A stretch of DNA of 41,849 bases from a virus: positions 1-41,849 of the IMG/VR virus record IMGVR_UViG_3300025122_000041; one strand, written 5' to 3'. The notes beneath the pieces were generated by a model, which worked only from the letters and a program-made list of their open reading frames with translations, had not been told where the DNA came from and ran no database searches. Within the stretch, counting starts at the first letter, position 1; the number at the start of each line of letters is the position of its first letter. This document shows positions 17,901 through 25,366 of the stretch, piece after piece. The position numbers were made by a program, and so were the translations under genes.

Positions 17901-19877
17901 ATGGCTAAAAATTCAAAAAATCTTTTTCAAAAATTAACACAGCTTTTTAGATCGGGCCCGATTGTAAAGAGAAAGGTCAGAAACTTTACTGAGCCAACGG
18001 CATCAACGGCATTAGAGCTATTTAGGCGTAACCATAGTGATGTCTACAATTCAACTCTGAGTGCATACGGTGCTTATGACAGGATGTCACGTTATAGTGA
18101 TTTTAGTGAAATGGAGGCAACACCTGAAATTGCATCTGCTTTAGACATTTATTCTGAAGAGTCCGTTTCGCCTGATGAGCAGGGTCACGTTTTACACATT
18201 TATTCAGAGAACAAGAGAATTCAAGAGTTATTACACAATCTATTTTATGATGTTTTAAATGTTGAGTTTAATCTTGTAATGTGGGTTAGAAATCTGTGTA
18301 AGTATGGTGATTTCTTTTTATTCAATGATATTTCTCCGGAATATGGTGTAATCAATGCATTTCCAATTGCAATTTCTGAAATAGAGCGTGAGGAGAGTTT
18401 CGACCCGAATAACCCTGCTGCAGTCAGGTTTAGGTGGTTGACACAGGGTAACACTACTTTAGAAAACTGGCAAATTACACATTTTAGGTTACTTGCAAAT
18501 GACGCTTTTCTTCCTTATGGTACATCTGTCCTAGAATCCGCCAGACGAATCTGGAGACAATTAATTTTAATTGAAGACGCTATGCTGGTATACAGGGTTA
18601 TTCGAGCACCGGAAAGGCGAGTTTTTTATATTGATGTTGGAAATGTACCCCCGGATGAAGTTTCAAATTATTTGGAGCAGGCACAGTCTAGCCTAAAGAG
18701 GAGTACTGTAATTAATAAAGATTCAGGACAAGTCGATCTCAGGTATAATCCTATGTCGGTTGATGAGGATTATTTTCTTCCTGTTCGCGGTGGTGAGTCC
18801 GGTACTAAGATTGATACTTTGGCAGGAGGTCAAAATACGGCTGCAATTGAGGATGTGGAGTATATTCAAAAGAAATTGTTTGCTGCTCTCAAGGTACCAC
18901 GTGCATATCTAGGATACGATGAAGATATCGGTGCAAAGGCCACCCTAGCCCAAGAGGATATTAGGTTCTCGAGAAATATTCAGCGAATTCAGAAGACTGT
19001 TATAGCAGAACTTAATAAGTTGGCGATGATTCATCTATACTGTCATGGGTATGATAGTGATGATTTAATTGATTTTGAATTAATGTTATCCAACCCGTCT
19101 TCTGTCGCCCAACAGCAAAAACTTGAATTAATTCGTGCCAGATTTGAGATTGCCGGTACGGCTCCCGAGGGAATGGTTTCTAGGGACTGGATTCGAAAGA
19201 ATGTTCTGGGTCTCACAAATGAGGAAATCAAGCAAATTGAGGTTGGAAAAGAGGGAGACAAGATTAGAGATGCCGAACTTGAACAGGCAGCTACGGAGGC
19301 AACTGAGGCCGGAGCCGGTGAAGAAGCTGGGGGTGAGGAGGCCGGAGGTGAGGAAGGAGGTCTTTTCGCAGCTGATGAAACCCCAGGAAAATTATTGACA
19401 TCATTTACCGATATTGATGAAAATGATGAGGAAGATGATGAGGATGAAGAAGGTGACGACCATCCACCCTTTTCAATTGAGGATACGGATACACCATCCC
19501 GCGTGCAGGACCAGATTAGGAATATATTCAATGAACCGATAAAAAAGTCAAGAAAGGTTCGTGGAGGTCGGCGCGATCTTGATATGCCAGACTTTCTCAG
19601 CATGACTAGCGTGGGTAAACCGGCGAGGCAACAAGATTCTATGAATATGCCATTTGGTCGCAATTCTTTAAGAAATCCATTTGGCGAAAATACTAGTACC
19701 TTAGAAAAGGGCGAGATGAAAATTATGAAGAGTCATAAGTTAACTCAAGAGGTTGAACGCGTTTTAAGTAGTCTCGGCAGTGCAATAGGTATTAAAAGGG
19801 ATCAATTGCTGTCAGAACGTGACAATAACGATCAAGCAACCGAAGAGGAAAATACCACAGATGAGCAAGGTACATAA
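17901..19877 (+). CDS. Portal protein (gp20-like)
   Basis: A 658-residue T4-type portal vertex protein, which forms the dodecameric ring that nucleates head assembly and conducts DNA. Recognisable segments include YDRMSRYSDFSEMEATPEI, IASALDIYSEESV, IWRQLILIEDAMLVYRV, RAPERRVFYIDVGN and LKVPRAYLGYDE followed by ATLAQEDIRFSR. The C-terminal third (from about residue 455) is low-complexity and very acidic (GEEAGGEEAGGEEGG, then a run of Asp/Glu near 505-520), longer than in T4 gp20 (524 residues). The ATG lacks a good Shine-Dalgarno site and follows a T8 run at 17880-17887. It overlaps the next gene and sits 34 nt after the terminase. Confidence 0.92.
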   Translation: MAKNSKNLFQKLTQLFRSGPIVKRKVRNFTEPTASTALELFRRNHSDVYNSTLSAYGAYDRMSRYSDFSEMEATPEIASALDIYSEESVSPDEQGHVLHIYSENKRIQELLHNLFYDVLNVEFNLVMWVRNLCKYGDFFLFNDISPEYGVINAFPIAISEIEREESFDPNNPAAVRFRWLTQGNTTLENWQITHFRLLANDAFLPYGTSVLESARRIWRQLILIEDAMLVYRVIRAPERRVFYIDVGNVPPDEVSNYLEQAQSSLKRSTVINKDSGQVDLRYNPMSVDEDYFLPVRGGESGTKIDTLAGGQNTAAIEDVEYIQKKLFAALKVPRAYLGYDEDIGAKATLAQEDIRFSRNIQRIQKTVIAELNKLAMIHLYCHGYDSDDLIDFELMLSNPSSVAQQQKLELIRARFEIAGTAPEGMVSRDWIRKNVLGLTNEEIKQIEVGKEGDKIRDAELEQAATEATEAGAGEEAGGEEAGGEEGGLFAADETPGKLLTSFTDIDENDEEDDEDEEGDDHPPFSIEDTDTPSRVQDQIRNIFNEPIKKSRKVRGGRRDLDMPDFLSMTSVGKPARQQDSMNMPFGRNSLRNPFGENTSTLEKGEMKIMKSHKLTQEVERVLSSLGSAIGIKRDQLLSERDNNDQATEEENTTDEQGT

Positions 19878-20721
19878 TAAAAAGAGAAACGTTGGTATTA
19901 TTTTTGAACAATTAGTGCAGTTTATTGCTGATGCAGTAGTAAAAAAACGTTTTGCTGATGCCAGAAAATGTAGGGATATTATTCGTACCCACTTCAAGTC
20001 CGGGACGGAGCTATATCGGGAGTTTCGTCTTTTTAATGCATTGGTAAAAACACGAGTAGAACATAGTGGACTGGCTACAAGGATTTTAAGTGAAGCCCGC
20101 GACGCGACTAAGAAAATAAATCAGGTAAAATTACGGTCACAAAAATCTTCGTTGATAAAGGATATTAACCATAAATTAAACGAGAGAAATTTTTATAATA
20201 GGCGAGTTACCGATTACACAAGTTATGCGACTATTCAAACTTTAATGAACGACTGGCGCCATAACAATTCGGTTGACATAGGGCGCGTCGCAAAATTTGA
20301 GGATGGCGTGTGTCAATGGCTGTTACAGGAGGGTAATACGGAAAATTCTGACATTATCGCCTATAATGAGAGTTGTGATCCACTAACGTTTAGAATATTT
20401 TTTCAGAAATTTAATGAAAAGTATGTCGACAGCTTAAATGATCGACAGATTAAAATTTTAAATGCATATGCATTTGATTCAACTAATGGCGGCGAAAATT
20501 TGGCCGCTCAGCTTAAGTTGCTGCAGGAGGATATTGTCGACGACCTTAATCAATATATTCAGTCTTGTGAGAACTCTATATTGACAGAAAAATATGAACG
20601 TGTTATGAATAAAATTCTCGAATTTGATCCGACAAATATCTGTGATCAATCGATTTCTAAGGCGTTGATGTTAGCTAATCTTCATTGTGAAATTTTGGGA
20701 GATGATGATGAAAAATCTTAA
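19861..20721 (+). CDS. Unknown protein between portal and protease
   Basis: I choose ATG 19861 (286 residues), overlapping the portal gene by 17 nt; a GTG at 19819 would extend it but has no better signal. The protein is helical and basic at the front (HNKKRNVGIIFEQLVQFIA, RFADARKCRDIIRTHF), with ELYREFRLFNALVKTR and TSYATIQTLMNDWRHNN further on. It occupies the position of the T4 core genes 67/68 between portal and prohead protease, but no similarity to those short proteins is visible. Co-translation with portal and protease supports a head assembly role. It has no enzyme motif. Confidence 0.7.
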   Translation: MSKVHNKKRNVGIIFEQLVQFIADAVVKKRFADARKCRDIIRTHFKSGTELYREFRLFNALVKTRVEHSGLATRILSEARDATKKINQVKLRSQKSSLIKDINHKLNERNFYNRRVTDYTSYATIQTLMNDWRHNNSVDIGRVAKFEDGVCQWLLQEGNTENSDIIAYNESCDPLTFRIFFQKFNEKYVDSLNDRQIKILNAYAFDSTNGGENLAAQLKLLQEDIVDDLNQYIQSCENSILTEKYERVMNKILEFDPTNICDQSISKALMLANLHCEILGDDDEKS

Positions 20722-21310
20722 AGTCCTATCCGACTGGGCACCTTTTGAATATTCCAAAGATATGATAAAGGAATCTAAAGAAGAAAATGATGGGAAAGTT
20801 ATCTTGAAGGGAATTCTTCAAAAAGCAAATACGCTTAATCAAAATGGGAGAATATATCCAACAGTCATCCTCGAACGTGAAGTTAGAAATTATCAAAAAT
20901 TTATTAAGGAAAATCGTGCTCTTGGAGAGTGTGACCACCCCGATTCATCGGTGGTTGAACTTAAGAATGTCTCACACATTATTAGGGAAGCTCACATGGA
21001 TGGGGATGTTTGTTATGGCGAGGTGGAATTGTTGAATACGCCATGTGGTAAAATTCTACAGAATTTAGTTGAGGCCGGTGTAACCTTAGGCATCTCATCA
21101 CGAGGGGTTGGTTCAACTCAAAAAGATGGTGATTATCAAGTTGTACAAGATGACTTTCAATTGATTTGTTGGGATTTTGTCTCTGAGCCATCCACACCTG
21201 GAGCGTTTATGATGCAAGAAGGTAAAGCGGTATCATCGTCAGAATTAAACAATTATTTTAAAAAGACAGATAGAATTGATAGAATATTTAACGAAATCTT
21301 AGACTGGTAA
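20708..21310 (+). CDS. Prohead core protease (gp21-like)
   Basis: A 200-residue serine protease of the T4 gp21 type (MEROPS S80), which matures the prohead by cutting scaffold and capsid proteins at (Leu/Ile)-X-Glu sites. Landmarks: GILQKANTLNQNGRIYP near residue 35-51, catalytic His77 in GECDHPDSS, and nucleophile Ser130 or Ser131 in LGISSRGVGS. The GTG at 20687 is an upstream in-frame alternative, but ATG 20708 has GGGA at a good distance (20697-20700) and gives a normal N-terminus. It overlaps the preceding gene by 14 nt. Order portal, protease, scaffold, capsid protein matches T4, except for small genes between protease and scaffold. Confidence 0.92.
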   Translation: MKNLKVLSDWAPFEYSKDMIKESKEENDGKVILKGILQKANTLNQNGRIYPTVILEREVRNYQKFIKENRALGECDHPDSSVVELKNVSHIIREAHMDGDVCYGEVELLNTPCGKILQNLVEAGVTLGISSRGVGSTQKDGDYQVVQDDFQLICWDFVSEPSTPGAFMMQEGKAVSSSELNNYFKKTDRIDRIFNEILDW

Positions 21311-21315
21311 TTTAG

Positions 21316-21717
21316 ATGAAAGTCACCAAACAAACGCTTAAAAATTTAGTTAAAGAATGCCTAATGGAAATATTGTCAGAAGGATTGGGGGAAAAAAAGG
21401 CTAGATTAAAACCTCAAAATTTATCAAGGCAATCAAAGCCCCGCCGGCGCGCTCCCGATTTGACACAATTTAATAATGCTGTTTCTGAAACCGTCAATAG
21501 CCTGACCAACGACCCTATTATGGCTTCAATTTTCGAAAATACTGCCAAAACAACCCTACAGGAACAAATTAGTATGGAGGCTCCGTCTCGTGGGTCTCAG
21601 ACCGGTGGCTTAGTTTCGGGTGATGGCGAAGAAAAAATAGGTGATCCCGAGGAAGTTTTCGGGAGTGCATCTCAGAACTGGGCTGCTTTAGCATTTCCTG
21701 AGAAGAAAATACGATAG
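21316..21717 (+). CDS. Small candidate internal head protein
   Basis: A 133-residue protein starting 5 nt after the protease stop. The first 24 residues form a charged amphipathic helix (KVTKQTLKNLVKECLMEIL) ending in Leu-Ser-Glu-Gly, which fits the (L/I)-X-E|(A/G) rule of the T4 prohead protease, with cutting expected after Glu22. The rest is low-complexity (KPRRRAPD, GGLVSGDGEE). The layout resembles T4 internal or core proteins that carry a short N-terminal capsid-targeting sequence removed on maturation. That reading is an inference from the motif and from the position between protease and scaffold; the protein belongs to no family I can name. Confidence 0.6.
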   Translation: MKVTKQTLKNLVKECLMEILSEGLGEKKARLKPQNLSRQSKPRRRAPDLTQFNNAVSETVNSLTNDPIMASIFENTAKTTLQEQISMEAPSRGSQTGGLVSGDGEEKIGDPEEVFGSASQNWAALAFPEKKIR

Positions 21718-21768
21718 CAAAAATTGCATGTGATAGATATGTATTATAAGGACACAGCGGAGGATCAA

Positions 21769-22104
21769 ATGTCTAAAGTAAGAAAACTCACACCTACCAT
21801 ATTAAAGAAAATGGTCTTGCAAGAAAAACGCCGAATTATGGAAGTTTTAGAGACCGGTGAAGAAGATTCTGAGAAGGTTGCCAATAAAACTGATGAGGTT
21901 GATGCTGATGATCAGGCCAATACTTTAGCTAAGGATATTGACCATGTTAAAGCTCTTAAAATTAAGGAAGCTCGCTTAAAGAAAGCACTTCAAAGAATAA
22001 ACGAAACCAAGTTTAAAATTAAGGAAGTTCGTTTAAAGAAAGCCCTCCGACGTGTGCACGCAGCTAAAAATAAAATTAAGAAAAGAATTGCAAAAGCTCT
22101 TTAG
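21769..22104 (+). CDS. Small Lys-rich protein with 19-residue repeats
   Basis: Start is set at ATG 21769, which has GGAGG at 21759-21763; an in-frame TTG at 21724 lacks such a site. The 111-residue product begins with VRKLTPTILKKMVLQEKRRI, has an acidic middle (EEDSEKVANKTDEVDADD), then three repeats of a 19-residue basic helical unit (KIKEARLKKAL..., KIKEVRLKKAL..., KIKKRIAKAL). Repeated amphipathic Lys/Arg helices suit DNA or scaffold binding inside the head, similar in character to T4 internal proteins. No named family. It sits in the head-assembly operon between protease and scaffold. Confidence 0.65.
   Translation: MSKVRKLTPTILKKMVLQEKRRIMEVLETGEEDSEKVANKTDEVDADDQANTLAKDIDHVKALKIKEARLKKALQRINETKFKIKEVRLKKALRRVHAAKNKIKKRIAKAL
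21957..22090 (+). repeat. Three-copy 57-nt tandem repeat
   Basis: The word ATTAAGGAAG at 21961 recurs at 22018 exactly 57 nt later, and ATTAAGAAAAG at 22075 after another 57 nt. The first two copies agree over about 30 nt with two differences, both at sites that vary little in the protein. The unit encodes 19 residues (KIK--RLKKAL plus spacer). The period equals a whole number of codons, so copy number could vary without frameshift. Confidence 0.75.
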
Positions 22105-22121
22105 CTTTTTGGAGAATTTAC

Positions 22122-22622
22122 ATGCCCAGCGCTCCTCAAATTATAGTTGAAATTCCGACCACCAAAAAAGGACTAGACCCCCGTGGATCCGCAGATACAG
22201 CAACCCTTCAAGCGGCATTTCCAGCTTCACCAATTTATAAAAAAGAACTTGATGATGACGAAAGACGAGATTACTATCAGAAGAACATCCTTGATGGTGT
22301 GAATACTAAAAATATAATGTTTGGGACATTTAATCCGAACTTTGTTGATGCTCCGGATTATAGTGATGTTAGGACCGGTGGTGGTGGGGATCCGGCCAGT
22401 CCGTGGGTACCTAATCCAGTTTCTCCCGGGGCCGGCACTGTAAATCCCACAAAGCAAGGGGATCCTCCTCCTGATTTTGGTGTGGAGCCAAATGACACAC
22501 CATATATGGGAGATGGTAGCAAGCTTTCTCCGAAGACGGCCTCCGAACTTATTTCTGGTCAGACGCTAGGAAAGCTCATACAACCGAATGAAAACGGAAG
22601 CAGCAGCTATAAGGTTGGTTAA
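22122..22622 (+). CDS. Pro/Gly-rich small head-region protein
   Basis: A 166-residue protein with GGAG 9-10 nt before ATG. The N-terminal part is ordinary (APQIIVEIPTTKKGLDPRG, then LDDDERRDYYQKNI), while residues 85-140 are a Gly/Pro-rich linker (RTGGGGDPASPWVPNPV, then SPGAGTVNP). No known domain, membrane segment or signal peptide. The C-terminus ends in SSSYKVG. Its stop codon lies inside a 16-bp perfect palindrome (22618-22633). Position in the protease-to-capsid interval implies a minor head or prohead component, by context only. Confidence 0.6.
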   Translation: MPSAPQIIVEIPTTKKGLDPRGSADTATLQAAFPASPIYKKELDDDERRDYYQKNILDGVNTKNIMFGTFNPNFVDAPDYSDVRTGGGGDPASPWVPNPVSPGAGTVNPTKQGDPPPDFGVEPNDTPYMGDGSKLSPKTASELISGQTLGKLIQPNENGSSSYKVG

Positions 22623-22633
22623 GCTAGCTTAAC
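22618..22633. repeat. 16-bp perfect palindrome
   Basis: GTTAAGCTAGCTTAAC is perfectly self-complementary and covers the stop codon of the preceding gene, at the start of a 71-nt non-coding gap. It has no T-run behind it, so it is not a typical terminator. It could be a dimeric regulator site or an mRNA end-protecting stem, but nothing else supports either. Confidence 0.5.
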
Positions 22634-22693
22634 TTGAACGGAAATCAAACCTAACGGTATGCATATTTAAACTAGCATTGTGTAGTTAAGATA

Positions 22694-23326
22694 ATGCGTA
22701 AAATTAGGGTTTGTATGGATAGACGGGCAAAAATAGACATCCGCGGGACCTACCGGAATCACTCTCCAGTTTTTAATGATACTAGGAGTGGTCTTGGATA
22801 TGGGTTGTCTGTACCTAGTGGTAGGTTCGAACCTAGGTCATTACAACAAAGTTTCCCGTATCTTGATGAAGATCCATATGAGGTAGAAGAGTTGGATGAT
22901 GAAAAGCTAGACAACGATATTAAATCTAAGATTTCGTCTAAGCTAAATGTAAATGCACATGCCACTGATTCTTTGGCGGCAAATCGCACGGACCCATTTT
23001 ATTATGCGGCTGGCAATACTAAATTTTCTGAAAACATTTCTGTTGCTAAAAATTCTATTGTAGCTATTCCTGGTTTATATAAAGGCGCGCCCGGTGGATC
23101 GACCGTAGGAGGATTTAGCACGGCACCGGCGGTTAGCGTGAAATCCTATAGGCGAACCGGTACAAAGAGGGGATATTCTAGCCCTCCACCACCAACAGCC
23201 ACCCCAAAGGGCTATGAATTGGTTACATTTAATTTAAAGGACATGCTTGACAATGATGAAATAGCTATCATGAAATTTAAAGCCCTGAGGGACTACATCG
23301 ATATGATGGCTGATAAGGCAGAATAG
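22694..23326 (+). CDS. Small head-region protein, unknown function
   Basis: A 210-residue protein starting at ATG 22694; the Shine-Dalgarno site is weak. It is basic at the front (KIRVCMDRRAKIDIRG), acidic around residues 55-80 (YLDEDPYEVEELDDEKLDND), then low-complexity (APGGSTVGGF, SSPPPPTATPKG), and ends in a helix (MKFKALRDYIDMMADKAE). No recognised domain. Nine bases separate its stop from the TTG of the bS21 gene, whose Shine-Dalgarno AGGGG overlaps its stop codon, so the two are tightly coupled. A minor virion or assembly role is inferred from context. Confidence 0.6.
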   Translation: MRKIRVCMDRRAKIDIRGTYRNHSPVFNDTRSGLGYGLSVPSGRFEPRSLQQSFPYLDEDPYEVEELDDEKLDNDIKSKISSKLNVNAHATDSLAANRTDPFYYAAGNTKFSENISVAKNSIVAIPGLYKGAPGGSTVGGFSTAPAVSVKSYRRTGTKRGYSSPPPPTATPKGYELVTFNLKDMLDNDEIAIMKFKALRDYIDMMADKAE

Positions 23327-23335
23327 GGGTTCATT

Positions 23336-23542
23336 TTGTCAAAACCTGTTAACGTAAGTGTAGAGATGGGAGGCCGTATTAGGTCAGTGGATCAATTAAT
23401 TCGAAAATTTTTACGGTGCTGCAAAGAGGAAGGTTTTTTACGTGATGTTAGGTCTAAATCTAGATACGAAAGTAAAAGTGAAAAAAGGCGTAGAAAAAAA
23501 CATGTTGCAATTAAACGTGCTAGTAAAAAAGTTGATAATTAA
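23336..23542 (+). CDS. rpsU: Ribosomal protein bS21 homologue
   Basis: A 68-residue, strongly basic protein whose residues 17-65 align with bacterial bS21 without gaps: VDQLIRKFLRCCKEEGFLRDV against [20 protein letters not shown] of E. coli, followed by the RYE and KRRRKK...AIKR segments that match FYE and ERKRAK...AVKR. I count about 11 identities in the best 30 positions. bS21 binds the 30S subunit near the anti-Shine-Dalgarno end of 16S rRNA and helps initiation. Start is TTG 23336 with AGGGG 6 nt upstream; an internal ATG (23366) would cut the first ten residues only. It lies inside the capsid operon, 45 nt before the scaffold gene, so it should be made late in infection. Confidence 0.85.
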   Translation: MSKPVNVSVEMGGRIRSVDQLIRKFLRCCKEEGFLRDVRSKSRYESKSEKRRRKKHVAIKRASKKVDN

Positions 23543-23587
23543 CTTTTGCGTGTGCACACATATTTAATCACAATGGAGGAGCATTAG

Positions 23588-25327
23588 ATGTCATTATTTG
23601 AAGAGGCAGTAGCTGATGCAGTTAAATTAAGGAAAGTTGCTGAGCAGACCGCTAAGCAAAAAATCATTGACAACATCACCCCCAAGATAAGGCAAATTAT
23701 TGAACAAGAATTGGTCAGTGATGAACCTGGTGATGAAGTCGACGTTGAAGACGAGGATGAAGCTATTTTAACAATGGATGACATTCTTGTTGGGGACGAG
23801 GATGAACCAACCCCCGAAGGCAAGATTGATATTGATGTGCACGGTGATGCCACTTTCGCATTTTCAACTGATGATATTGAAGTGGGTGAAGAGGAGACTG
23901 ACGATGACGAGGTCATGACCTTAAATCAAGAATCTGCTCGTGCATTAGCGTATGTGATTAAAAATCCAAAAACACTCAGACAGTCTAAAATTGCAAGGCT
24001 TCAAGAAAAAATTCAGAAACTAGATCGAATATTAGAGTTTATAGAGGATAAAGAAATATCGCAGGATTTGCGAGAGTCTGTGCGTAAAAGTTACATAGGA
24101 TTGATCAAAGAAGTTACAAGTTTGCGTAGACGCGCAATACTTACAAAAAGAGCGAATGAAAGGAAATTTCTTCGTTCGAGATTCAACGGAATTTTAAAGG
24201 AGTTTAAAACAATGTCTAGAAGACGTGCTGAAACGCTTTTTGATAGGCTTTTCGAAACTAAACGCAATTTGCGCGAGCTTGATGTCGTGCTTGATGATGA
24301 AGACCTGGAAACACTCGGTGTTGAAGACGTCGAAGGTGCTGACGTTACGGCCCTTGATGTTGGCGTAGAATACGCCGGCGAAGAGGAAGAGGGCGGCGAA
24401 GACGAAGAGGAATTTGGTGCCGAAGAAGAAGAAGTCGAGGAGGGCGATGTGTACGAAGCCGGTCTTGATGAGCTTGATCTTGTGCTTGATGATGAAGATC
24501 TTGAAACTTTAGGCGTTGAAGATATCGAAGGTGCTGACGTTACGGCCCTTGATGTTGGCGTAGAATACGCCGGCGAAGAGGAAGAGGAAGGTGGCGAAGA
24601 GGAAGAGGGTGGTGAAGAGGAAGTTCTTGAAATTGATGAAGGGATGCTTCGTCGCGAGCTTCGTCGTATGCGCCGTTTGCGTGAGCAGGAAGAAGCTGCA
24701 GATGCTGATCCTTATTTGGATCATGGCGGCGAAGATTTGGGTGATGTTGTTGTTGATGTTGATGAAGAAGATCTTCTCAATGCTCTTGATGATGAGCTCG
24801 GTGATCCCGATGTACCAACTCCTACTGTTGAGTCGTTCCGTCGACGTCGTGCACGTCGCCAGGCTTCTCGCCGGCGAACAACCAGTCGCTCTCACAGACC
24901 TACAAATATTCGTGAATCTCGAACCAGAAAAACACTAATCAAAGAGAGCCGTAAAAATCGCGCTCTTACCGGTAAGCTGGGCAAGACCAAGAGAGTTATC
25001 TCGGCCATGAAGAACCAGCTTAATGAGATGAACCTGTTTAATGCAAAGCTCTTATATGTTAATAAATTAATGCAAAACAGGAATCTCAGTACCAGACAGC
25101 AGAAGGCAATCGTTGAGGCACTTGATAGTGCAAAGACTCTTCGTGAGGCTAAACTGCTTTATAAGAGCTTGACCGTTTCGCTTAAGAAGCGTGGCGGTAC
25201 CCTTACTGAGGGTAGAATTGCTAGGACGCTCGGATCGTCTTCCAGATCAATCCGGTCGGCAGCGCCGTCCAAAAGTGGAACTGAGGTGGATAGATGGGCC
25301 GTTCTTGCAGGGATAAACCAGGACTAA
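23588..25327 (+). CDS. Prohead scaffold protein (gp22-like)
   Basis: A 579-residue core/scaffold protein with GGAGGA before ATG. Residues 45-115 and 230-350 are highly acidic (EDEDEAILTMDDI; runs of Glu/Gly), the centre is helical and charged (QSKIARLQEKIQKLDRILEF), and residues 405-450 are Arg-rich. The C-terminal segment LNEMNLFNAKLLYVNK followed by QQKAIVEALDSAKTLREAKL is the pattern of gp22-type scaffolds. It is about twice as long as T4 gp22 (269 residues), partly from a 65-residue duplication. The scaffold fills the prohead and is degraded by the protease. It directly precedes the capsid gene, as in T4, and shares its more CGT/GAC-biased codon use. Confidence 0.85.
   Translation: MSLFEEAVADAVKLRKVAEQTAKQKIIDNITPKIRQIIEQELVSDEPGDEVDVEDEDEAILTMDDILVGDEDEPTPEGKIDIDVHGDATFAFSTDDIEVGEEETDDDEVMTLNQESARALAYVIKNPKTLRQSKIARLQEKIQKLDRILEFIEDKEISQDLRESVRKSYIGLIKEVTSLRRRAILTKRANERKFLRSRFNGILKEFKTMSRRRAETLFDRLFETKRNLRELDVVLDDEDLETLGVEDVEGADVTALDVGVEYAGEEEEGGEDEEEFGAEEEEVEEGDVYEAGLDELDLVLDDEDLETLGVEDIEGADVTALDVGVEYAGEEEEEGGEEEEGGEEEVLEIDEGMLRRELRRMRRLREQEEAADADPYLDHGGEDLGDVVVDVDEEDLLNALDDELGDPDVPTPTVESFRRRRARRQASRRRTTSRSHRPTNIRESRTRKTLIKESRKNRALTGKLGKTKRVISAMKNQLNEMNLFNAKLLYVNKLMQNRNLSTRQQKAIVEALDSAKTLREAKLLYKSLTVSLKKRGGTLTEGRIARTLGSSSRSIRSAAPSKSGTEVDRWAVLAGINQD
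24275..24586 (+). repeat. Two-copy 195-nt in-frame repeat in scaffold gene
   Basis: A 117-nt unit at 24275-24391 recurs at 24470-24586, offset by exactly 195 nt (65 codons). The final 62 nt (24330-24391 and 24525-24586) appear identical, while the first 55 nt differ at synonymous or conservative positions. Each copy encodes ELD-VLDDEDLETLGVED then EGADVTALDVGVEYAGEEEE. The perfect half implies a recent duplication or gene conversion. Confidence 0.85.
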
Positions 25328-25366
25328 TAAACTAGGATTTTAAATTACAATAAGGAGTAATGAAAA

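Noticed and set aside
19043-19663. 206-codon ORF on the - strand
   Set aside because: It is the antisense of the acidic portal C-terminus (Glu/Asp codons read as Ser/Pro runs), has no ribosome site and contradicts the all-plus gene layout.
20687-20707. GTG start for the prohead protease
   Set aside because: ATG 20708 is better placed relative to GGGA and gives a normal N-terminus.
21724-21768. TTG start giving 15 extra residues for the Lys-rich protein
   Set aside because: ATG 21769 has GGAGG at ideal spacing; the upstream part has none.
22618-22633. Palindrome as intrinsic terminator
   Set aside because: No T tract follows and the stem is A/T-rich with no loop.
24591-24938. 115-codon + strand ORF with hydrophobic runs
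   Set aside because: Out-of-frame reading of the acidic/Arg-rich scaffold repeats; the scaffold frame is clearly the coding one.
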